From NCBI RefSeq assembly GCF_004126535.1, contig NZ_PPCV01000008.1, positions 62,001 to 126,000 on the forward strand: DNA of 64,000 nucleotides, given 5' to 3'. Below the pieces are notes generated by a model. That model searched no databases and was not told the origin of the DNA. It saw nothing but the letters and a program-made list of their open reading frames with translations. Position 1 is the first letter of the stretch; each line of letters starts with the position of its first letter. The stretch is from Propioniciclava flava (GTDB taxonomy: Bacteria; Actinomycetota; Actinomycetes; Propionibacteriales; Propionibacteriaceae). This document shows positions 52,069-62,097 of the stretch, piece by piece. Made by a program: the position numbers and the translations under genes.

Positions 52069-52469
52069 TAGGCGGTGGCGTCAGCGACTCGCGAGGACGT
52101 GGCCGCTGGCTCGCTTCCCGGCTCGGGCGCGGCGTCCGAATCGGCGTCCGGAGTGCCGGAGACGTGCCCCGTGCCCCGGTGCCGACGACCCCACAGCGCG
52201 CCGATCGCGAACCCGAGAATGGTGCCACCGATCCCCGCCTGCAGCGCGAACAAGCCGGACTCGATCTCGCTGGATTCGGGCTGGAAGAACGGGTGGAACC
52301 ACGGCTCGTAGTCGGGGTGCGATTCCTGGATCTGGGTGGTCGCGGCACCGTCGGTGCCACCGAAGCGCTCCTCCGGGTCCGTGTGCAGGCCGCCGATGAC
52401 GAAGCTGATACCGAACACGAGGAACAGGGCAACGATCAACGCGACGTTGATGAGGGACTTCTTGGACAT
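52068..52469 (-). CDS. cbiN: cobalt transporter accessory subunit
   Basis: 133 residues with two membrane helices (about 8-28 and 73-92) separated by a loop carrying FGGTDGAATTQIQESHPDYE and PWFHPFFQPESSEIESGLFA. This is the usual CbiN form: a two-helix protein that forms the substrate loop for CbiM. The C-terminal tail is longer and more acidic than in most. Overlaps cbiM by one base. Confidence 0.88.
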   Translation of the reverse strand: MSKKSLINVALIVALFLVFGISFVIGGLHTDPEERFGGTDGAATTQIQESHPDYEPWFHPFFQPESSEIESGLFALQAGIGGTILGFAIGALWGRRHRGTGHVSGTPDADSDAAPEPGSEPAATSSRVADATA

Positions 52470-53149
52470 CAGGCGGCCACCTTCTCGGGAGAGCGCAGGA
52501 CGCCGAGGCGCTGCAGTTCGGGCTTGGCGACGTCGGTGAGGATGCGGAACACCAAGACGCCGAGGATGCCTTCGGCGATGGCGAGCGGCACCTGGCTGAG
52601 CGCGAAGACGCCCAGGAACTTCACGACGGACCCGGCGATCCCGGAGACGGGATCGGGGAAGGCGAGGGCGAGCTGGAAGGAGGTGACCAGGTAGGTGCTC
52701 AGGTCAGCCAGCGCCATGGCGAAGAAGACGCCCACGTCACGCGACCAGCCGAGCTTGGCGTTGAGCTTCCACACCCAGTAGCCGACCCAGGGGCCAGCGA
52801 TGCCCATGCTGAAAACGTTGGCGCCGAGCGTGGTCAACCCACCATGGGCGAGGAGCAGCGCCTGGAACAGCAGCACCACCGTCGCCATGAACGCCATGAT
52901 CGGTGGTCTGAACAGGATCGCCCCTAACCCTGTACCGGTCGGGTGCGAGGAACTACCCGTCACCGAGGGGAGCTTGATGGAGCTCAGGACGAAGGTGAAG
53001 GCGCCGGCTGCGGCGAGCAGGAGTCGCGACTCGGGGTGCTCCTTCGACTCCTTGATGACGGCACGGGCGCCGTGCACGACGAATGGTGTGGAGACGACGA
53101 ACCATGCAACGGCATGTCCGACGGGCAAAAAACCCTCAGCTATATGCAT
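52469..53149 (-). CDS. cbiM: cobalt transporter substrate-capture subunit
   Basis: 226 residues from ATG 53149 with AAAGGGA upstream. [13 protein letters not shown] is the hallmark N-terminus whose Met-His forms the cobalt site once the start is exposed. [17 protein letters not shown] with a conserved His follows, then about six membrane helices. First gene of the cbiMNQO operon behind the B12 riboswitch. Confidence 0.95.
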   Translation of the reverse strand: MHIAEGFLPVGHAVAWFVVSTPFVVHGARAVIKESKEHPESRLLLAAAGAFTFVLSSIKLPSVTGSSSHPTGTGLGAILFRPPIMAFMATVVLLFQALLLAHGGLTTLGANVFSMGIAGPWVGYWVWKLNAKLGWSRDVGVFFAMALADLSTYLVTSFQLALAFPDPVSGIAGSVVKFLGVFALSQVPLAIAEGILGVLVFRILTDVAKPELQRLGVLRSPEKVAA

Positions 53150-53194
53150 CGAGTTCCCTTTCTGGATACGTGGCCACAGGAACCGCATCCGCGT

Positions 53195-53325
53195 GCGTAT
53201 CTGACTCCCCATCACGGGTTACAGTGGCCCGACCGTCCCGGATTCTCACCGGATTCCGCGTCGCGGATGCCTCGCCATCCTTGCACCGCCACTAGCCAGC
53301 GTCTACTTGTCTCGCCCTGGTGGAC
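53195..53325 (-). ncRNA. cobalamin riboswitch
   Basis: On the minus strand GGAATCCGGTGAGAATCC (53240-53257) is followed by GGGACGGTCGGGCCACTG, the conserved core and B12 box of cobalamin riboswitches; GGAGTCAGATACG closes the structure. It lies 46 bases or more upstream of cbiM and should lower expression when B12 is plentiful. Outer limits are approximate. Confidence 0.92.
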
Positions 53326-53391
53326 CGGTCACCATCCGGCCCAGTGTGAGGCACAATCGGGGCCGTTCGCCCTGTGAGAGGAACCCAACCC

Positions 53392-55950
53392 ATGCCACCC
53401 GCCGACCCGTTCGACGACACCGGCGCCGCTGACGGGTGGGCGCTCCCGCGACTCGTGATCGCCGCCGCCGCGTCCTCGGCTGGCAAGACGACGGTGACGA
53501 CGGGCCTGCTGGCCGCGTTGACCGCACGAGGGGTGCGGGCGGCGGGGTTCAAGGTCGGACCAGATTTCATCGATCCGGGGTATCACGCGCTCGCCACCGG
53601 CCGTCCGGGACGCAATCTCGATCCGGTGATGGTCGGTGAAGAGCGCGTCGCTCCCCTGTTCGCCCACGGGTTTGTGACGCCTGAACCAGCCGATATCGCC
53701 GTCGTCGAGGGCGTCATGGGGTTGTTCGACGGACGCCTCCGCACGGGTGGTGTGGGCTCCACCGCCCACGTCGCGAAACTCATCACTGCGCCGGTGATTC
53801 TCGTCGTCGACGGTGCCGGTTCGTCCCGCACGGCCGCAGCCGCAGCCCTGGGGTTGGCCGCCTTCGATCCGCAGGTTCGGGTGGCCGGCGTCATCGTGAA
53901 CCGGGTCGCCTCCCCCGCGCATGGCGCCGAGTTAGCGCAGGTGTTCCAGGAGGCCGGAATGCCCGTGCTCGGCGTCGTGCCCCGGGACGCGCGCGTGTCG
54001 GCTCCCTCCCGCCACTTGGGCCTTGTCCCGGCCTCGGAGCGGGCTGAGTCCGCCCACACCATCGCCGCGCTTGCCCAGCATGTGGACGCCCATGTGGATC
54101 TGGATGCCGTCCTGGAGCTTGCCGCGTCCGCGCCGCCGCTCCACGCCCGCCCCTGGGATCCGGCCGCCGAGGTCGCCCCCGTCCCCGGACGCCCCCGGAT
54201 CGCCGTGTTCGGTGGCCGGGCGTTCACGTTCCGTTACGCCGAGACCACCGAACTGCTGGACGCGGCAGGCTGTGACGTCGTCGAGGTGGATCCGCTCACC
54301 GACGCTGCCCTCCCCGACAACGTCGCGGGGCTCTACATCGGGGGCGGCTTCCCCGAAGTGCACGCCGCCGACCTGAGCGCGAACGCCCCCTTGCGTGATG
54401 CCGTCGCCCGCGCGATCGGCGCGGGAGTTCCGACGGTCGCCGAATGCGCGGGTCAGCTCTATCTGGGTGAGCACCTGGATGGGCACCCCATGGTGGGGGC
54501 GCTGCCCGCGTCCGCCCGGATGACCCCGCGCTTGACCCTCGGCTACCGGCACGCTCAGGCGTCCGAGGCAACCTTGGTGGCCGATGGCCGCTCGGACGCC
54601 GTGTGGGGGCATGAGTTCCATCGGACGCACACCCTTCCCGGGGCGGGCGAGCACCCCGCGTGGGCGTGGAATGACCGCGTGGAGGGGTTCTCCCTGGATC
54701 CGGCCGAGATCGGTGAGCCGACGCTGCACAGCTCCTACCTGCACGTGCATTGGGCGGGGACGCCCCTTGCGGCGCAGCGCTTCGCGGACGCGGCGGCCCG
54801 GTACGTCCGTCGTGCCGGGCAGGGCGCCTCGCCGGAGGGGGACGCCTCGGCGTCGTCCACGCACCGCACCACGACGCTTCCTTCAGCCCCCGACGGCGGG
54901 ATCGATCTGCACCACCATGGGGATCGCGACATCGCCGCAGGCCTGATCGACCTGGCCGTCAACGTGCAGACCACCGGCCCCGCCCCGTGGCTGACCGACG
55001 TCATCGCCGCCACCACCGCGACGCTGGGCGCCTATCCCAGCACGGACGCCGCCGTCGCCGCGATCGCCGACGCGCACGGCGTCGACCCGGCGATGGTGCT
55101 ACCCACCGCAGGCGGAGCGGAAGCCTTCGCCCTGATCGCGCGCGCCCTACCACTGGCGCACCCGCTCGTGGTGCACCCCCAGTTCACCGAACCCGAGGCC
55201 GCCCTGCGCGCCGCCGGACGCGCCGTGCAACGCTGGCTGCTGCCCGTCGACGCCCACGCCGGGACGCCGCCCCTGGGCGAGCTCCCTTCCTGGGCGGACG
55301 CCCTCTTCGTCGGCAACCCCACCAACCCCACCGGGTGGCTGCACCGCCGCAACGACCTCCTCGAGGCAGGCCAAGGGCGCATCCTGGTCGTGGATGAGGC
55401 GTTCATGGACGCCGCCCACGAGGCCGAATCCCTCATCGCGCCGTCCATGCCCGGACGCCTCGTGCTGCGTTCCCTGTCGAAGACGTGGGGCCTGGCGGGG
55501 CTGCGCGTCGGCTATGTGGTGGGCGACCCGGCTCTGGTGGCAGCACTCGCCGCGGTCCAACCGCCGTGGCCGCTCTCCTCCCCCGCGCTCGCGGCGACGG
55601 TCGCGGTGCTGTCCCCCCAGGCTCGTGCGCAGGCATCGACGTGGTACGCCCAGGTGGACGCCGACCGCGCCTACCTGGTGTCCGCGTTGGAGGCGCACGG
55701 CTTCCCGGTCGTGCACGGCAGCGCACCCTTCGTCCTGATCGATACCTCCCGGGTCGGCGCCCACTCGCTGCGTCCGGGGCTGGCCAAGCGGGGGTTCGCC
55801 GTGCGCCGCGCCGAGAGCTTCCCGGGGCTCAGCCCAACCTGGATCCGGATCCGCGTCCCCGACCCCGAAACGACGGACACCTTCGTCGCGGCCTTGGCGT
55901 CGCTGGCCGAGGAGGCAGCCGCGTCGACCGTGGGGGAACGGACCCGATGA
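53392..55950 (+). CDS. fused cobyrinic acid a,c-diamide synthase and threonine-phosphate decarboxylase
   Basis: 852 residues from ATG 53392 (GAGAGGA upstream). Residues about 15-460 are CobB/CbiA: P-loop AAAASSAGKTT, EGVMGLFDG, glutaminase nucleophile in VAECAGQLYL and a His in YLHVHWAG. Residues about 500-850 are a class II-like aminotransferase (CobD/CobC): LFVGNPTNPTGWL, DEAFMDAA and the PLP-binding Lys in RSLSKTWGLAGLRVGY. It makes the corrin a,c-diamide and the aminopropanol-phosphate linker precursor, two separate branches of B12 synthesis. Divergent from the riboswitch operon. Confidence 0.93.
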   Translation: MPPADPFDDTGAADGWALPRLVIAAAASSAGKTTVTTGLLAALTARGVRAAGFKVGPDFIDPGYHALATGRPGRNLDPVMVGEERVAPLFAHGFVTPEPADIAVVEGVMGLFDGRLRTGGVGSTAHVAKLITAPVILVVDGAGSSRTAAAAALGLAAFDPQVRVAGVIVNRVASPAHGAELAQVFQEAGMPVLGVVPRDARVSAPSRHLGLVPASERAESAHTIAALAQHVDAHVDLDAVLELAASAPPLHARPWDPAAEVAPVPGRPRIAVFGGRAFTFRYAETTELLDAAGCDVVEVDPLTDAALPDNVAGLYIGGGFPEVHAADLSANAPLRDAVARAIGAGVPTVAECAGQLYLGEHLDGHPMVGALPASARMTPRLTLGYRHAQASEATLVADGRSDAVWGHEFHRTHTLPGAGEHPAWAWNDRVEGFSLDPAEIGEPTLHSSYLHVHWAGTPLAAQRFADAAARYVRRAGQGASPEGDASASSTHRTTTLPSAPDGGIDLHHHGDRDIAAGLIDLAVNVQTTGPAPWLTDVIAATTATLGAYPSTDAAVAAIADAHGVDPAMVLPTAGGAEAFALIARALPLAHPLVVHPQFTEPEAALRAAGRAVQRWLLPVDAHAGTPPLGELPSWADALFVGNPTNPTGWLHRRNDLLEAGQGRILVVDEAFMDAAHEAESLIAPSMPGRLVLRSLSKTWGLAGLRVGYVVGDPALVAALAAVQPPWPLSSPALAATVAVLSPQARAQASTWYAQVDADRAYLVSALEAHGFPVVHGSAPFVLIDTSRVGAHSLRPGLAKRGFAVRRAESFPGLSPTWIRIRVPDPETTDTFVAALASLAEEAAASTVGERTR

Positions 55951-57308
55951 CCGCGGCAGGCTCCCCCAGCGCCCATCTCGCGCTGGCGGACAAGGCGGAC
56001 GCGGTGTGCCGCATGGGCGCCCTGATGCTGAGCGCGGGAACGGGCTCCTTCCGCGTCAAGGCGGCCATGGGGCGCGTCGCTGTCGCTCTTGGAGTGGACC
56101 GGCTCGACGCGCAGGTCAGCCTCAACGAGATCATCGTCACCACGAGGCACGGCGATGAGACCGTCACCCAGGTCGTCGAGGTGCCGGTGCCGACCGTCAA
56201 CGCGGCCCGGATCGCGGCCCTGCTGCGTATCTCGCTGCGGGCCCGCCCGGGGCTGAGCACCCGCGATCTGCAACGCCAACTCGACCGGATCGAACTGAGG
56301 CGGCCGCCGTACCCGCGCTGGGCGATCGTTGTCGGCGCCGCCCTGGCCAGCCTCGCGTTCGCCTTCCTCAACAACGGCCACCTGCAGGAGTGCATCGCGG
56401 CGGGTCTGGGTGCGGCATGCGGCAAGACCGTCCAGTTGCTGTTGCGGCGGGCCCGGCTCAACCATCTCGCCATCGTCACGGTGGCCGCTTTCGTCGCCGC
56501 CGCAGTGTTCGTCGTGACCGGGTGGGCGATCCATGCGATCCTGCCCAGCACCTCGCAGACCGTGCACGATGCGGCGTTCACCTCGGCGATCCTGTTCCTG
56601 GTGCCCGGGTTCCCCCTGTTGACTGCGGCCCTGGATCTAACCCGGTTCGACTTCACCGCGGGGACGGCACGCCTGTGGTACGCGGGCCTGGTCATCTTCG
56701 CGGCCGGGATCGGCGCCTGGCTGGTGGCGTGGCTGTTCGGGCTCACCCCCACCCCGCTCGCACCCCTCGACCTGCCGCCCGCCGTGCTGCTGGGGTTGCG
56801 CCTGCTGGCGAGCTTCGCCGGGGTCTATGGCTTCGCGCTCACGTTCGACACCCCGTGGCGCATCGCGCTGATGACGTCGGCTATCGGGATGCTCGCCAAC
56901 ACCGGACGCCTGCTCCTCATCGACGCCGGGGGGCACCCGCTGATCTGCGCGACGGCCGCCACGATGGCCGTCGGGTTGATGGCGGGGTGGGCGAGCCAGC
57001 GGTTCGCGGTACCGCGCATCATCATGTCGGTTCCCGCCGTGCTCATCATGGTCCCCGGGGCTGCCGCCTATCGGGCCCTGGTGGGGCTCGTGAACGGCGA
57101 CGTGATCGCCGCCCTGACGAACGCGACGGCCGTCCTGAGCCTGGTCATGGCGCTGGCGGCGGGGCTCGCGCTGGCGCGGATGCTCACCGATCCGGCCTGG
57201 ACGCGACCCATGCCCACCTGGACCAAGATGCCCCTCACCCGCGCCCAGCGGCGCTTGCGCCCCTACGCCAGGACCACCGGCACCCGAGCCCAACCCCCCA
57301 CGGGGTAG
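55947..57308 (+). CDS. ThrE-like threonine/serine exporter
   Basis: 453 residues from ATG 55947, overlapping the CobB-CobD stop by 4 bases. The cytoplasmic ThrE_1 (DUF1212) domain (about 15-130: [20 protein letters not shown]) precedes ten or so membrane helices, including [19 protein letters not shown] and [16 protein letters not shown], both typical. It exports small amino acids. Its 3' end overlaps the convergent P450 gene by 46 bases. Coupling to a threonine-phosphate enzyme may be functional. Confidence 0.88.
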   Translation: MTAAGSPSAHLALADKADAVCRMGALMLSAGTGSFRVKAAMGRVAVALGVDRLDAQVSLNEIIVTTRHGDETVTQVVEVPVPTVNAARIAALLRISLRARPGLSTRDLQRQLDRIELRRPPYPRWAIVVGAALASLAFAFLNNGHLQECIAAGLGAACGKTVQLLLRRARLNHLAIVTVAAFVAAAVFVVTGWAIHAILPSTSQTVHDAAFTSAILFLVPGFPLLTAALDLTRFDFTAGTARLWYAGLVIFAAGIGAWLVAWLFGLTPTPLAPLDLPPAVLLGLRLLASFAGVYGFALTFDTPWRIALMTSAIGMLANTGRLLLIDAGGHPLICATAATMAVGLMAGWASQRFAVPRIIMSVPAVLIMVPGAAAYRALVGLVNGDVIAALTNATAVLSLVMALAAGLALARMLTDPAWTRPMPTWTKMPLTRAQRRLRPYARTTGTRAQPPTG

Positions 57309-58414
57309 ATCTCCCGGAGCGGCTCTTCGTCCGCGGCCGCGATCCACGTGGTCCCCGCCAGCAACGCCTGGAGTGCGACGCGCAGTTCGAGGGTCGCGAG
57401 CGTGCGCCCGGGGCAGGCGTGGCGCCCGATGCCGTAGACCAGGTTCGCTTCGGCGTTCGCCTGCGGATCGAGGACGTCGGGATCCCCGAAGACGGCCTCG
57501 TCGCGGTTGGCCGACGTCCAGTGCAGCGTGACGCGCGTCCCGGCGGGCAGATCGACCCCGCCAAGCGAGACCGGGCAGGTCGTGACGCGACGATTGGAGA
57601 CGAAGGGATCGTCGCGGCGCAGCAACTCATCGATGATGGCGTCACACTCGGCCTCGCTGACGCCGTCGCGCAGCCGCCGCTGAAGTGCGTCGTTGGTCAC
57701 CAGGCCGCGCAGCAGCACCCCGACGCACAGCGCGATCGAGCCGAGATCCCCGCCGGTCCAGTTCCGCAGAACCGACACGATCTCCTCATCGCTGAGTCGT
57801 CGGCCCTCCACCTGGACGCGCATGACGTCCGCGGTCAGGTCGGCGCCCAACACGGCGCCGTCGGCGGCACGGCGAGCCGACAGCAGCGGTGTGATGAGGG
57901 CGTCGAAGCGGGCGGCCACCGCAGCGAATTCCTGCCGATCGCCCCGGCGGCTGGCCTCGTGGTTGTCCTCCACCCAGGCCACCAGCGGCTCCTCCATCGA
58001 GGAGGGCCACCCCAGCCAGGCGCTTTGGGCACGGACAGCGAACACGGCCCCGATCTGCGTCACCGCGTCGAGCACCTCGCCGGTGGGCAGCGTCGCCACC
58101 AGCGCCTGCGCCTTCGCCGCCAGGATCGGGGCGAACGGTGCGAGCGCCGCGGGGGAGAGAAACGGATCCAGGGCTGCCCGGTAGGCGGTGTGGGCGTCCC
58201 CGTCGAGCCCATTGGGGATCTGCAGGTGAGCCGATACCGCGCTGGAGAAGGTCTCGTCGTCGAGAGCTGCCGCACGAACCTCGGCGTGCCGGACGACCAC
58301 GTAATCGCCGCGGTCGCTGCGCACCACCGCGTGCTCGTGGCGCACGCTGTCGGTGCACGCCCGCGGGTCACACCCCGCAAAGGAAATGCCTTCTGCTAGC
58401 CGATCTGCCATCAC
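57263..58414 (-). CDS. cytochrome P450
   Basis: 383 residues, soluble. Heme-binding loop [15 protein letters not shown] with the axial Cys near 330; ELLRRDDPF is the ExxR motif; the I-helix reads [10 protein letters not shown], lacking the usual acid-alcohol (Asp/Glu-Thr) pair, so proton delivery may differ. The substrate is unknown, and no ferredoxin is adjacent. Starts at ATG 58414 or 58411. Confidence 0.9.
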   Translation of the reverse strand: MMADRLAEGISFAGCDPRACTDSVRHEHAVVRSDRGDYVVVRHAEVRAAALDDETFSSAVSAHLQIPNGLDGDAHTAYRAALDPFLSPAALAPFAPILAAKAQALVATLPTGEVLDAVTQIGAVFAVRAQSAWLGWPSSMEEPLVAWVEDNHEASRRGDRQEFAAVAARFDALITPLLSARRAADGAVLGADLTADVMRVQVEGRRLSDEEIVSVLRNWTGGDLGSIALCVGVLLRGLVTNDALQRRLRDGVSEAECDAIIDELLRRDDPFVSNRRVTTCPVSLGGVDLPAGTRVTLHWTSANRDEAVFGDPDVLDPQANAEANLVYGIGRHACPGRTLATLELRVALQALLAGTTWIAAADEEPLREIYPVGGWARVPVVLA

Positions 58415-58507
58415 AAACCTCTCGCCAGACGAACGCCCGGGTATGCGGGCAGGATCGACCCTAGCAAGGTTTTTACGATCTATTTGTGTAAATCGATCTC
58501 TTTGCGA

Positions 58508-59314
58508 CTATCGCTGGCGGCGCTGGCGCAACTTCTCCAGTTCCCGGCGCTCAGCTGCGCTGAGACTGTGCAAACCCTGGTCGCTGATTTTCTCCAGCAA
58601 CTGATCGATGCGTTCGGCGTCGGACGCCTTGCGCTCAGCGACACGCCGCTCCTTACGCGCGGGACGCGGCGTCCGGGGCCCCTTCGGGTGCGGCAAGAAC
58701 CGCAGCGAGGACAACAACCCGAATCGCCGCGCCAGCAACGCCGTAAAGAGCAATGCCACCAGCAGAGTGAGCATGTCTGCATATCGAACCGCGGCAGCCA
58801 TCAGCAGCAACTGCAGGCCCAAGAGAGCGGCGCCCACCACCCAGGCGCGAATCCCGAAGAAGAAGGGGCGCTGGGGGTACTCGGCAATCCACACCAGCAA
58901 CACCATGAACTGAATCAGGCCAAGCCCATACATCTGGCCCGTGCCGCTCACGAGGTGCACAGCCAACGAAATGACGGTGAGCGACGCCCACATCCCGGCG
59001 TAGAGAGCCGCCATGGAACGGCGCCCGATCTGCGCCTCCAGGTCACGCCCGAAATACCACAGCAGCACCAGCGACAGCAGCGTCCACAGGGTCATGACGT
59101 CCGTCAACGGCCAGGTGATGATCCGCCACACCTGCCCCTGCAGGACGAGCCGCGGATCGAGGTAGAGGGCCGCGAGCAGCCCGGCCACGAGCGTCGACAC
59201 CACAGCGCCAAGAGCCCCCAGGGCGACCAGCAAGACCGTGGAGGTCACATCGAAGCGGCCGATCCTGAACCAGGCCTCACCGGAGTTGTCCCGGGACACG
59301 TTGAACGACGACAC
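58508..59314 (-). CDS. rhomboid-like membrane protein, probably inactive
   Basis: 268 residues with about six membrane helices and QGQVWRIITWPLTD, the loop that starts rhomboid-fold proteins. The Gly-x-Ser-x catalytic motif is replaced (MYGLGLIQFM), so it is a pseudoprotease. The cytoplasmic tail ends IDQLLEKISDQGLHSLSAAE and RRELEKLR, the DUF6576-type motif found after bacterial rhomboids. Role unknown. Confidence 0.82.
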   Translation of the reverse strand: MSSFNVSRDNSGEAWFRIGRFDVTSTVLLVALGALGAVVSTLVAGLLAALYLDPRLVLQGQVWRIITWPLTDVMTLWTLLSLVLLWYFGRDLEAQIGRRSMAALYAGMWASLTVISLAVHLVSGTGQMYGLGLIQFMVLLVWIAEYPQRPFFFGIRAWVVGAALLGLQLLLMAAAVRYADMLTLLVALLFTALLARRFGLLSSLRFLPHPKGPRTPRPARKERRVAERKASDAERIDQLLEKISDQGLHSLSAAERRELEKLRQRRQR

Positions 59315-59343
59315 CCTTCAAGAGTGCCAGATACCGCCCTGGA

Positions 59344-59742
59344 TCAGGCCTGAGCGGACGGCGCCGCCGACGCCGGGGGACGCGCCGCCAAAACGAACAG
59401 CGAGAGCGCACCCAACACGATCAGGATGCCGAGCACGATGTGCACGATGGTCACGCCCATCTCACCGAGCGCGTACTGCACCAGCGACAACACGAACACG
59501 CCTGCCGCATGCCCGATGCCGCCCTTGACGCCCGACAGCTTCCCGTAGCGGAAGGCGGCGATGGTACTCAACAGGGTGGTCACGATGAACAGCATCGCCA
59601 ACCCCGCGTGCGCCGGACGCACGGCCGGTTCACTCGTCAGCAACGACCCGAGGATGCCCAGCACGAGCGCTACCACGGCGCTGATGCCCGACACGATCCG
59701 GTAGATGCGGTGCCAGGTCTGCGTCGGATTCTTCTCAGCCAC
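59344..59742 (-). CDS. four-helix membrane protein
   Basis: 132 residues, with hydrophobic segments at about 17-34, 45-63, 77-92 and 98-118. GLAMLFIVTTLLSTIAAFRY and VTIVHIVLGILIVLGAL are the clearest. No family assigned. It follows the ThiM-like gene on the same strand by 21 bases and may be co-transcribed. Confidence 0.6.
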   Translation of the reverse strand: MAEKNPTQTWHRIYRIVSGISAVVALVLGILGSLLTSEPAVRPAHAGLAMLFIVTTLLSTIAAFRYGKLSGVKGGIGHAAGVFVLSLVQYALGEMGVTIVHIVLGILIVLGALSLFVLAARPPASAAPSAQA

Positions 59743-59763
59743 GGCCCCACCCTAACGGGATAC

Positions 59764-60486
59764 TCAAAGATTCAGGTATTCAGCAATCTCGTCGCCACGC
59801 ACCGTCCACAGGGCGTCCACCAGCGCCGTTCGGAAGGACGCCGGCCCACGCGACTGCTCCTCGGCCCGCTCCGAGGCCAGCGCCAGCCACGCAGCCCCCG
59901 CCAAGGCCGCCTCCAGGCGTCCGGTGACGACCGTGCATGTCCCCATCAGGGCCGACACGGCCGTGCGAACGCCTGGAATCTGCGCGAGCATCGCCGAACC
60001 CAGCGGCACCTTCACCTCGCGGCCGCCGAACGTGACGCGCTCGGCGGAGTCGCCCCAGACGATGGCGGCGTCCAGACCGGGGGCACCGAAGCCGCTGATC
60101 TCGTCCGGGTTCACCCGAACGATCGCGGGCCGGTTCGCCAGGAGGGCGTCCACCCGCTCGGCGTGCAGCGGCAGATCGCCCAACCGGGTGAGATCCAGCA
60201 CCCAGGGCGTCCCGTCCGCGGCCAGCCGTGCCGTAGTCGTGACGATGGCGTCATTCCACTCGGCGGTGAGCGTGGCCAGGTCAAGCACGACCGCTTGCGC
60301 GCCGTGGGCCGCTTCGAGGGCGTCCGGTGAGGTGCCCGTCACCAGCGGCCGCGCGCCCGCACCCTGGAGCGCTTCGGCCACGAAGGGAGTGGCCGCCCGC
60401 GGCGCGACACATTGAACCCGAGGCCCTTCCTCACGCACAGCTTCGGCGGCGAACCCGATGGTCAAAGCGAGGCTGGAATGGGACAT
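59764..60486 (-). CDS. ThiM-like (hydroxyethylthiazole kinase family) protein, divergent
   Basis: 240 residues. GARPLVTGTSPDALEAAHGA, GTPWVLDLTRLGDLPLHAER and RPAIVRVNPDEI follow ThiM, and GPASFRTALVDALW near the end matches its C-terminal helix. In ThiM the catalytic loop is GTGC; here the corresponding region reads LMGTCTVVTG, so activity is doubtful or changed. ThiM phosphorylates hydroxyethylthiazole in thiamine salvage. No thiamine genes or TPP riboswitch are nearby. Confidence 0.6.
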   Translation of the reverse strand: MSHSSLALTIGFAAEAVREEGPRVQCVAPRAATPFVAEALQGAGARPLVTGTSPDALEAAHGAQAVVLDLATLTAEWNDAIVTTTARLAADGTPWVLDLTRLGDLPLHAERVDALLANRPAIVRVNPDEISGFGAPGLDAAIVWGDSAERVTFGGREVKVPLGSAMLAQIPGVRTAVSALMGTCTVVTGRLEAALAGAAWLALASERAEEQSRGPASFRTALVDALWTVRGDEIAEYLNL

Positions 60487-60526
60487 CGAAACTCCTCATA
60501 CAGATTGCGGTGGCTCGCTAGCCAGT

Positions 60527-62029
60527 ATGACCGAGTTCCCTACGGAAGCACTGTTCGACCCTCGGGCGCGGCCCGATTCCCGCCTCCCCATTCCCCCTGC
60601 CGGGGGCGGGCGCGACAATGACCTCATGGAGCCGATAACGCCCACCGCGCCGTCCCCCGACGCTTTTGCGTCCTTCCGCATCCCCGCAACGGACCGCCGT
60701 GAACGGGTCGCTCAGGGCAAAGCGCTCCGGGAGGCCACCCCGCACGCCGCGCTGGGCCGCTGGGAGCCTCGCCCGAACCGTCCCGGCGTCATCGACCTCA
60801 TCGAAGCGGCCCAGCACGGACGCCTGCCCTGGTTGCGTGGTGTGCGCAACGCGCGGATGGCCGCATCCCCATTCGGGATGCTGCGCGGCTCGGCGGCCAT
60901 GATGGCTTGGGACGTCGCCAACCTGCCCGCGACCGGCGTCCAGACGGTCGTCTGCGGCGACGCCCACATCGGCAACATTGGCTTCTACCGCTCCCCCGAG
61001 GGCAACCAGGTCATCGACCTGAACGACTTCGACGAGGCGCACACCGGCTGCTGGGAGTGGGATTTGCGGCGCCTCACCGCGTCCATCTGGGTGCTGGGGC
61101 GCGTCAACGGCGCCACCGAGCAGGAATGCGCGGACGCCGTCGCACACTGCGTCGTCGCCTACCGCGACGAGGTCAGCTTCTTGTCCAAGCAGCCGTTGCT
61201 GTGGCGAGCCTTCGACCGCCTCGACGTGGAGGGGCTGCATTCCAGCGTCACCGAGGAGGGCCTGCGCGAGGAGATCGAACGGGCTGCCGTGGCTGCCCGG
61301 CGACGCACCTCCGACCGCAAGCTGCCCAAGCTGACCGGGGGCGCCACGACGGCGGCGCACATCCTCAACGACCCGCCGCTGGTCACCCATCCCGACCCCG
61401 ACGAGTACGAGGCGCTCGCCGACGGCCTGGACGCCTACCTGGCCACCCTGACGCCGCAGTGGCGCCGCATCGTGGGCGGCTACACGCTGGTCGACATCGC
61501 TCACAAGGTCGTCGGCGTCGGATCGGTGGGCTTGCGCGCCTGGGTCGCCTTGCTGTGCGGCTCCCGGGAGGACGACGTGCTGTTCCTGCAACTCAAGCAG
61601 GCGCAACGCGCGGTGCTGGCGCCGTTCGTCCACGGCGAGCACGCCTGGCACGACCACCAAGGCCAGCGCGTCGTGGAGTACCAGCAGGTCCTCCAAACCG
61701 TCTCCGACCCGCTGCTGGGCTGGACGACCGTGGGCCCCCACCAGTACTACGTGCGGCAGTACCGCAACATGAAGGGCGGCGTCCCCCTCGACAGCATGTC
61801 TCCCTCCGCTCTGGTCGACTATTCCGGCGTCACCGGGCACCTCCTGGCCAAGGGCCATGCCCGCACCTCGGGGGCCTCGATCATTTCCGGCTACCTGGGC
61901 AAGCGGGAGTCCGCCGTGGACGCCTTCGTCGCCTGGGCGCGCGGGTACGCCGACCAGACCGAGGCCGACCATGCCGCCCTGGTCGCGGCGATCGCGTCCG
62001 GACGCCTGCCGTCGGAGCCGGGCGTCTGA
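60527..62029 (+). CDS. DUF2252 protein
   Basis: About 500 residues from ATG 60527; ATG 60626 gives 467. Motifs VVCGDAHIGNIGFYRSPEG and VIDLNDFDEAHTGCWEWDLR resemble the catalytic and metal loops of kinase-like phosphotransferases (Gly-Asp-x-His-x-x-Asn and Asp-Phe-Asp). FLQLKQAQRAVL and QYYVRQYRNMKGGVPLDSM complete the family pattern. Substrate unknown. Confidence 0.88.
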   Translation: MTEFPTEALFDPRARPDSRLPIPPAGGGRDNDLMEPITPTAPSPDAFASFRIPATDRRERVAQGKALREATPHAALGRWEPRPNRPGVIDLIEAAQHGRLPWLRGVRNARMAASPFGMLRGSAAMMAWDVANLPATGVQTVVCGDAHIGNIGFYRSPEGNQVIDLNDFDEAHTGCWEWDLRRLTASIWVLGRVNGATEQECADAVAHCVVAYRDEVSFLSKQPLLWRAFDRLDVEGLHSSVTEEGLREEIERAAVAARRRTSDRKLPKLTGGATTAAHILNDPPLVTHPDPDEYEALADGLDAYLATLTPQWRRIVGGYTLVDIAHKVVGVGSVGLRAWVALLCGSREDDVLFLQLKQAQRAVLAPFVHGEHAWHDHQGQRVVEYQQVLQTVSDPLLGWTTVGPHQYYVRQYRNMKGGVPLDSMSPSALVDYSGVTGHLLAKGHARTSGASIISGYLGKRESAVDAFVAWARGYADQTEADHAALVAAIASGRLPSEPGV

Positions 62030-62097
62030 CGGGCTCGCGGGCTGACGGTGAGCCGGCGCCGTAGGCTGGCCTCATCACCCCGGCCCGGAAGGACACC

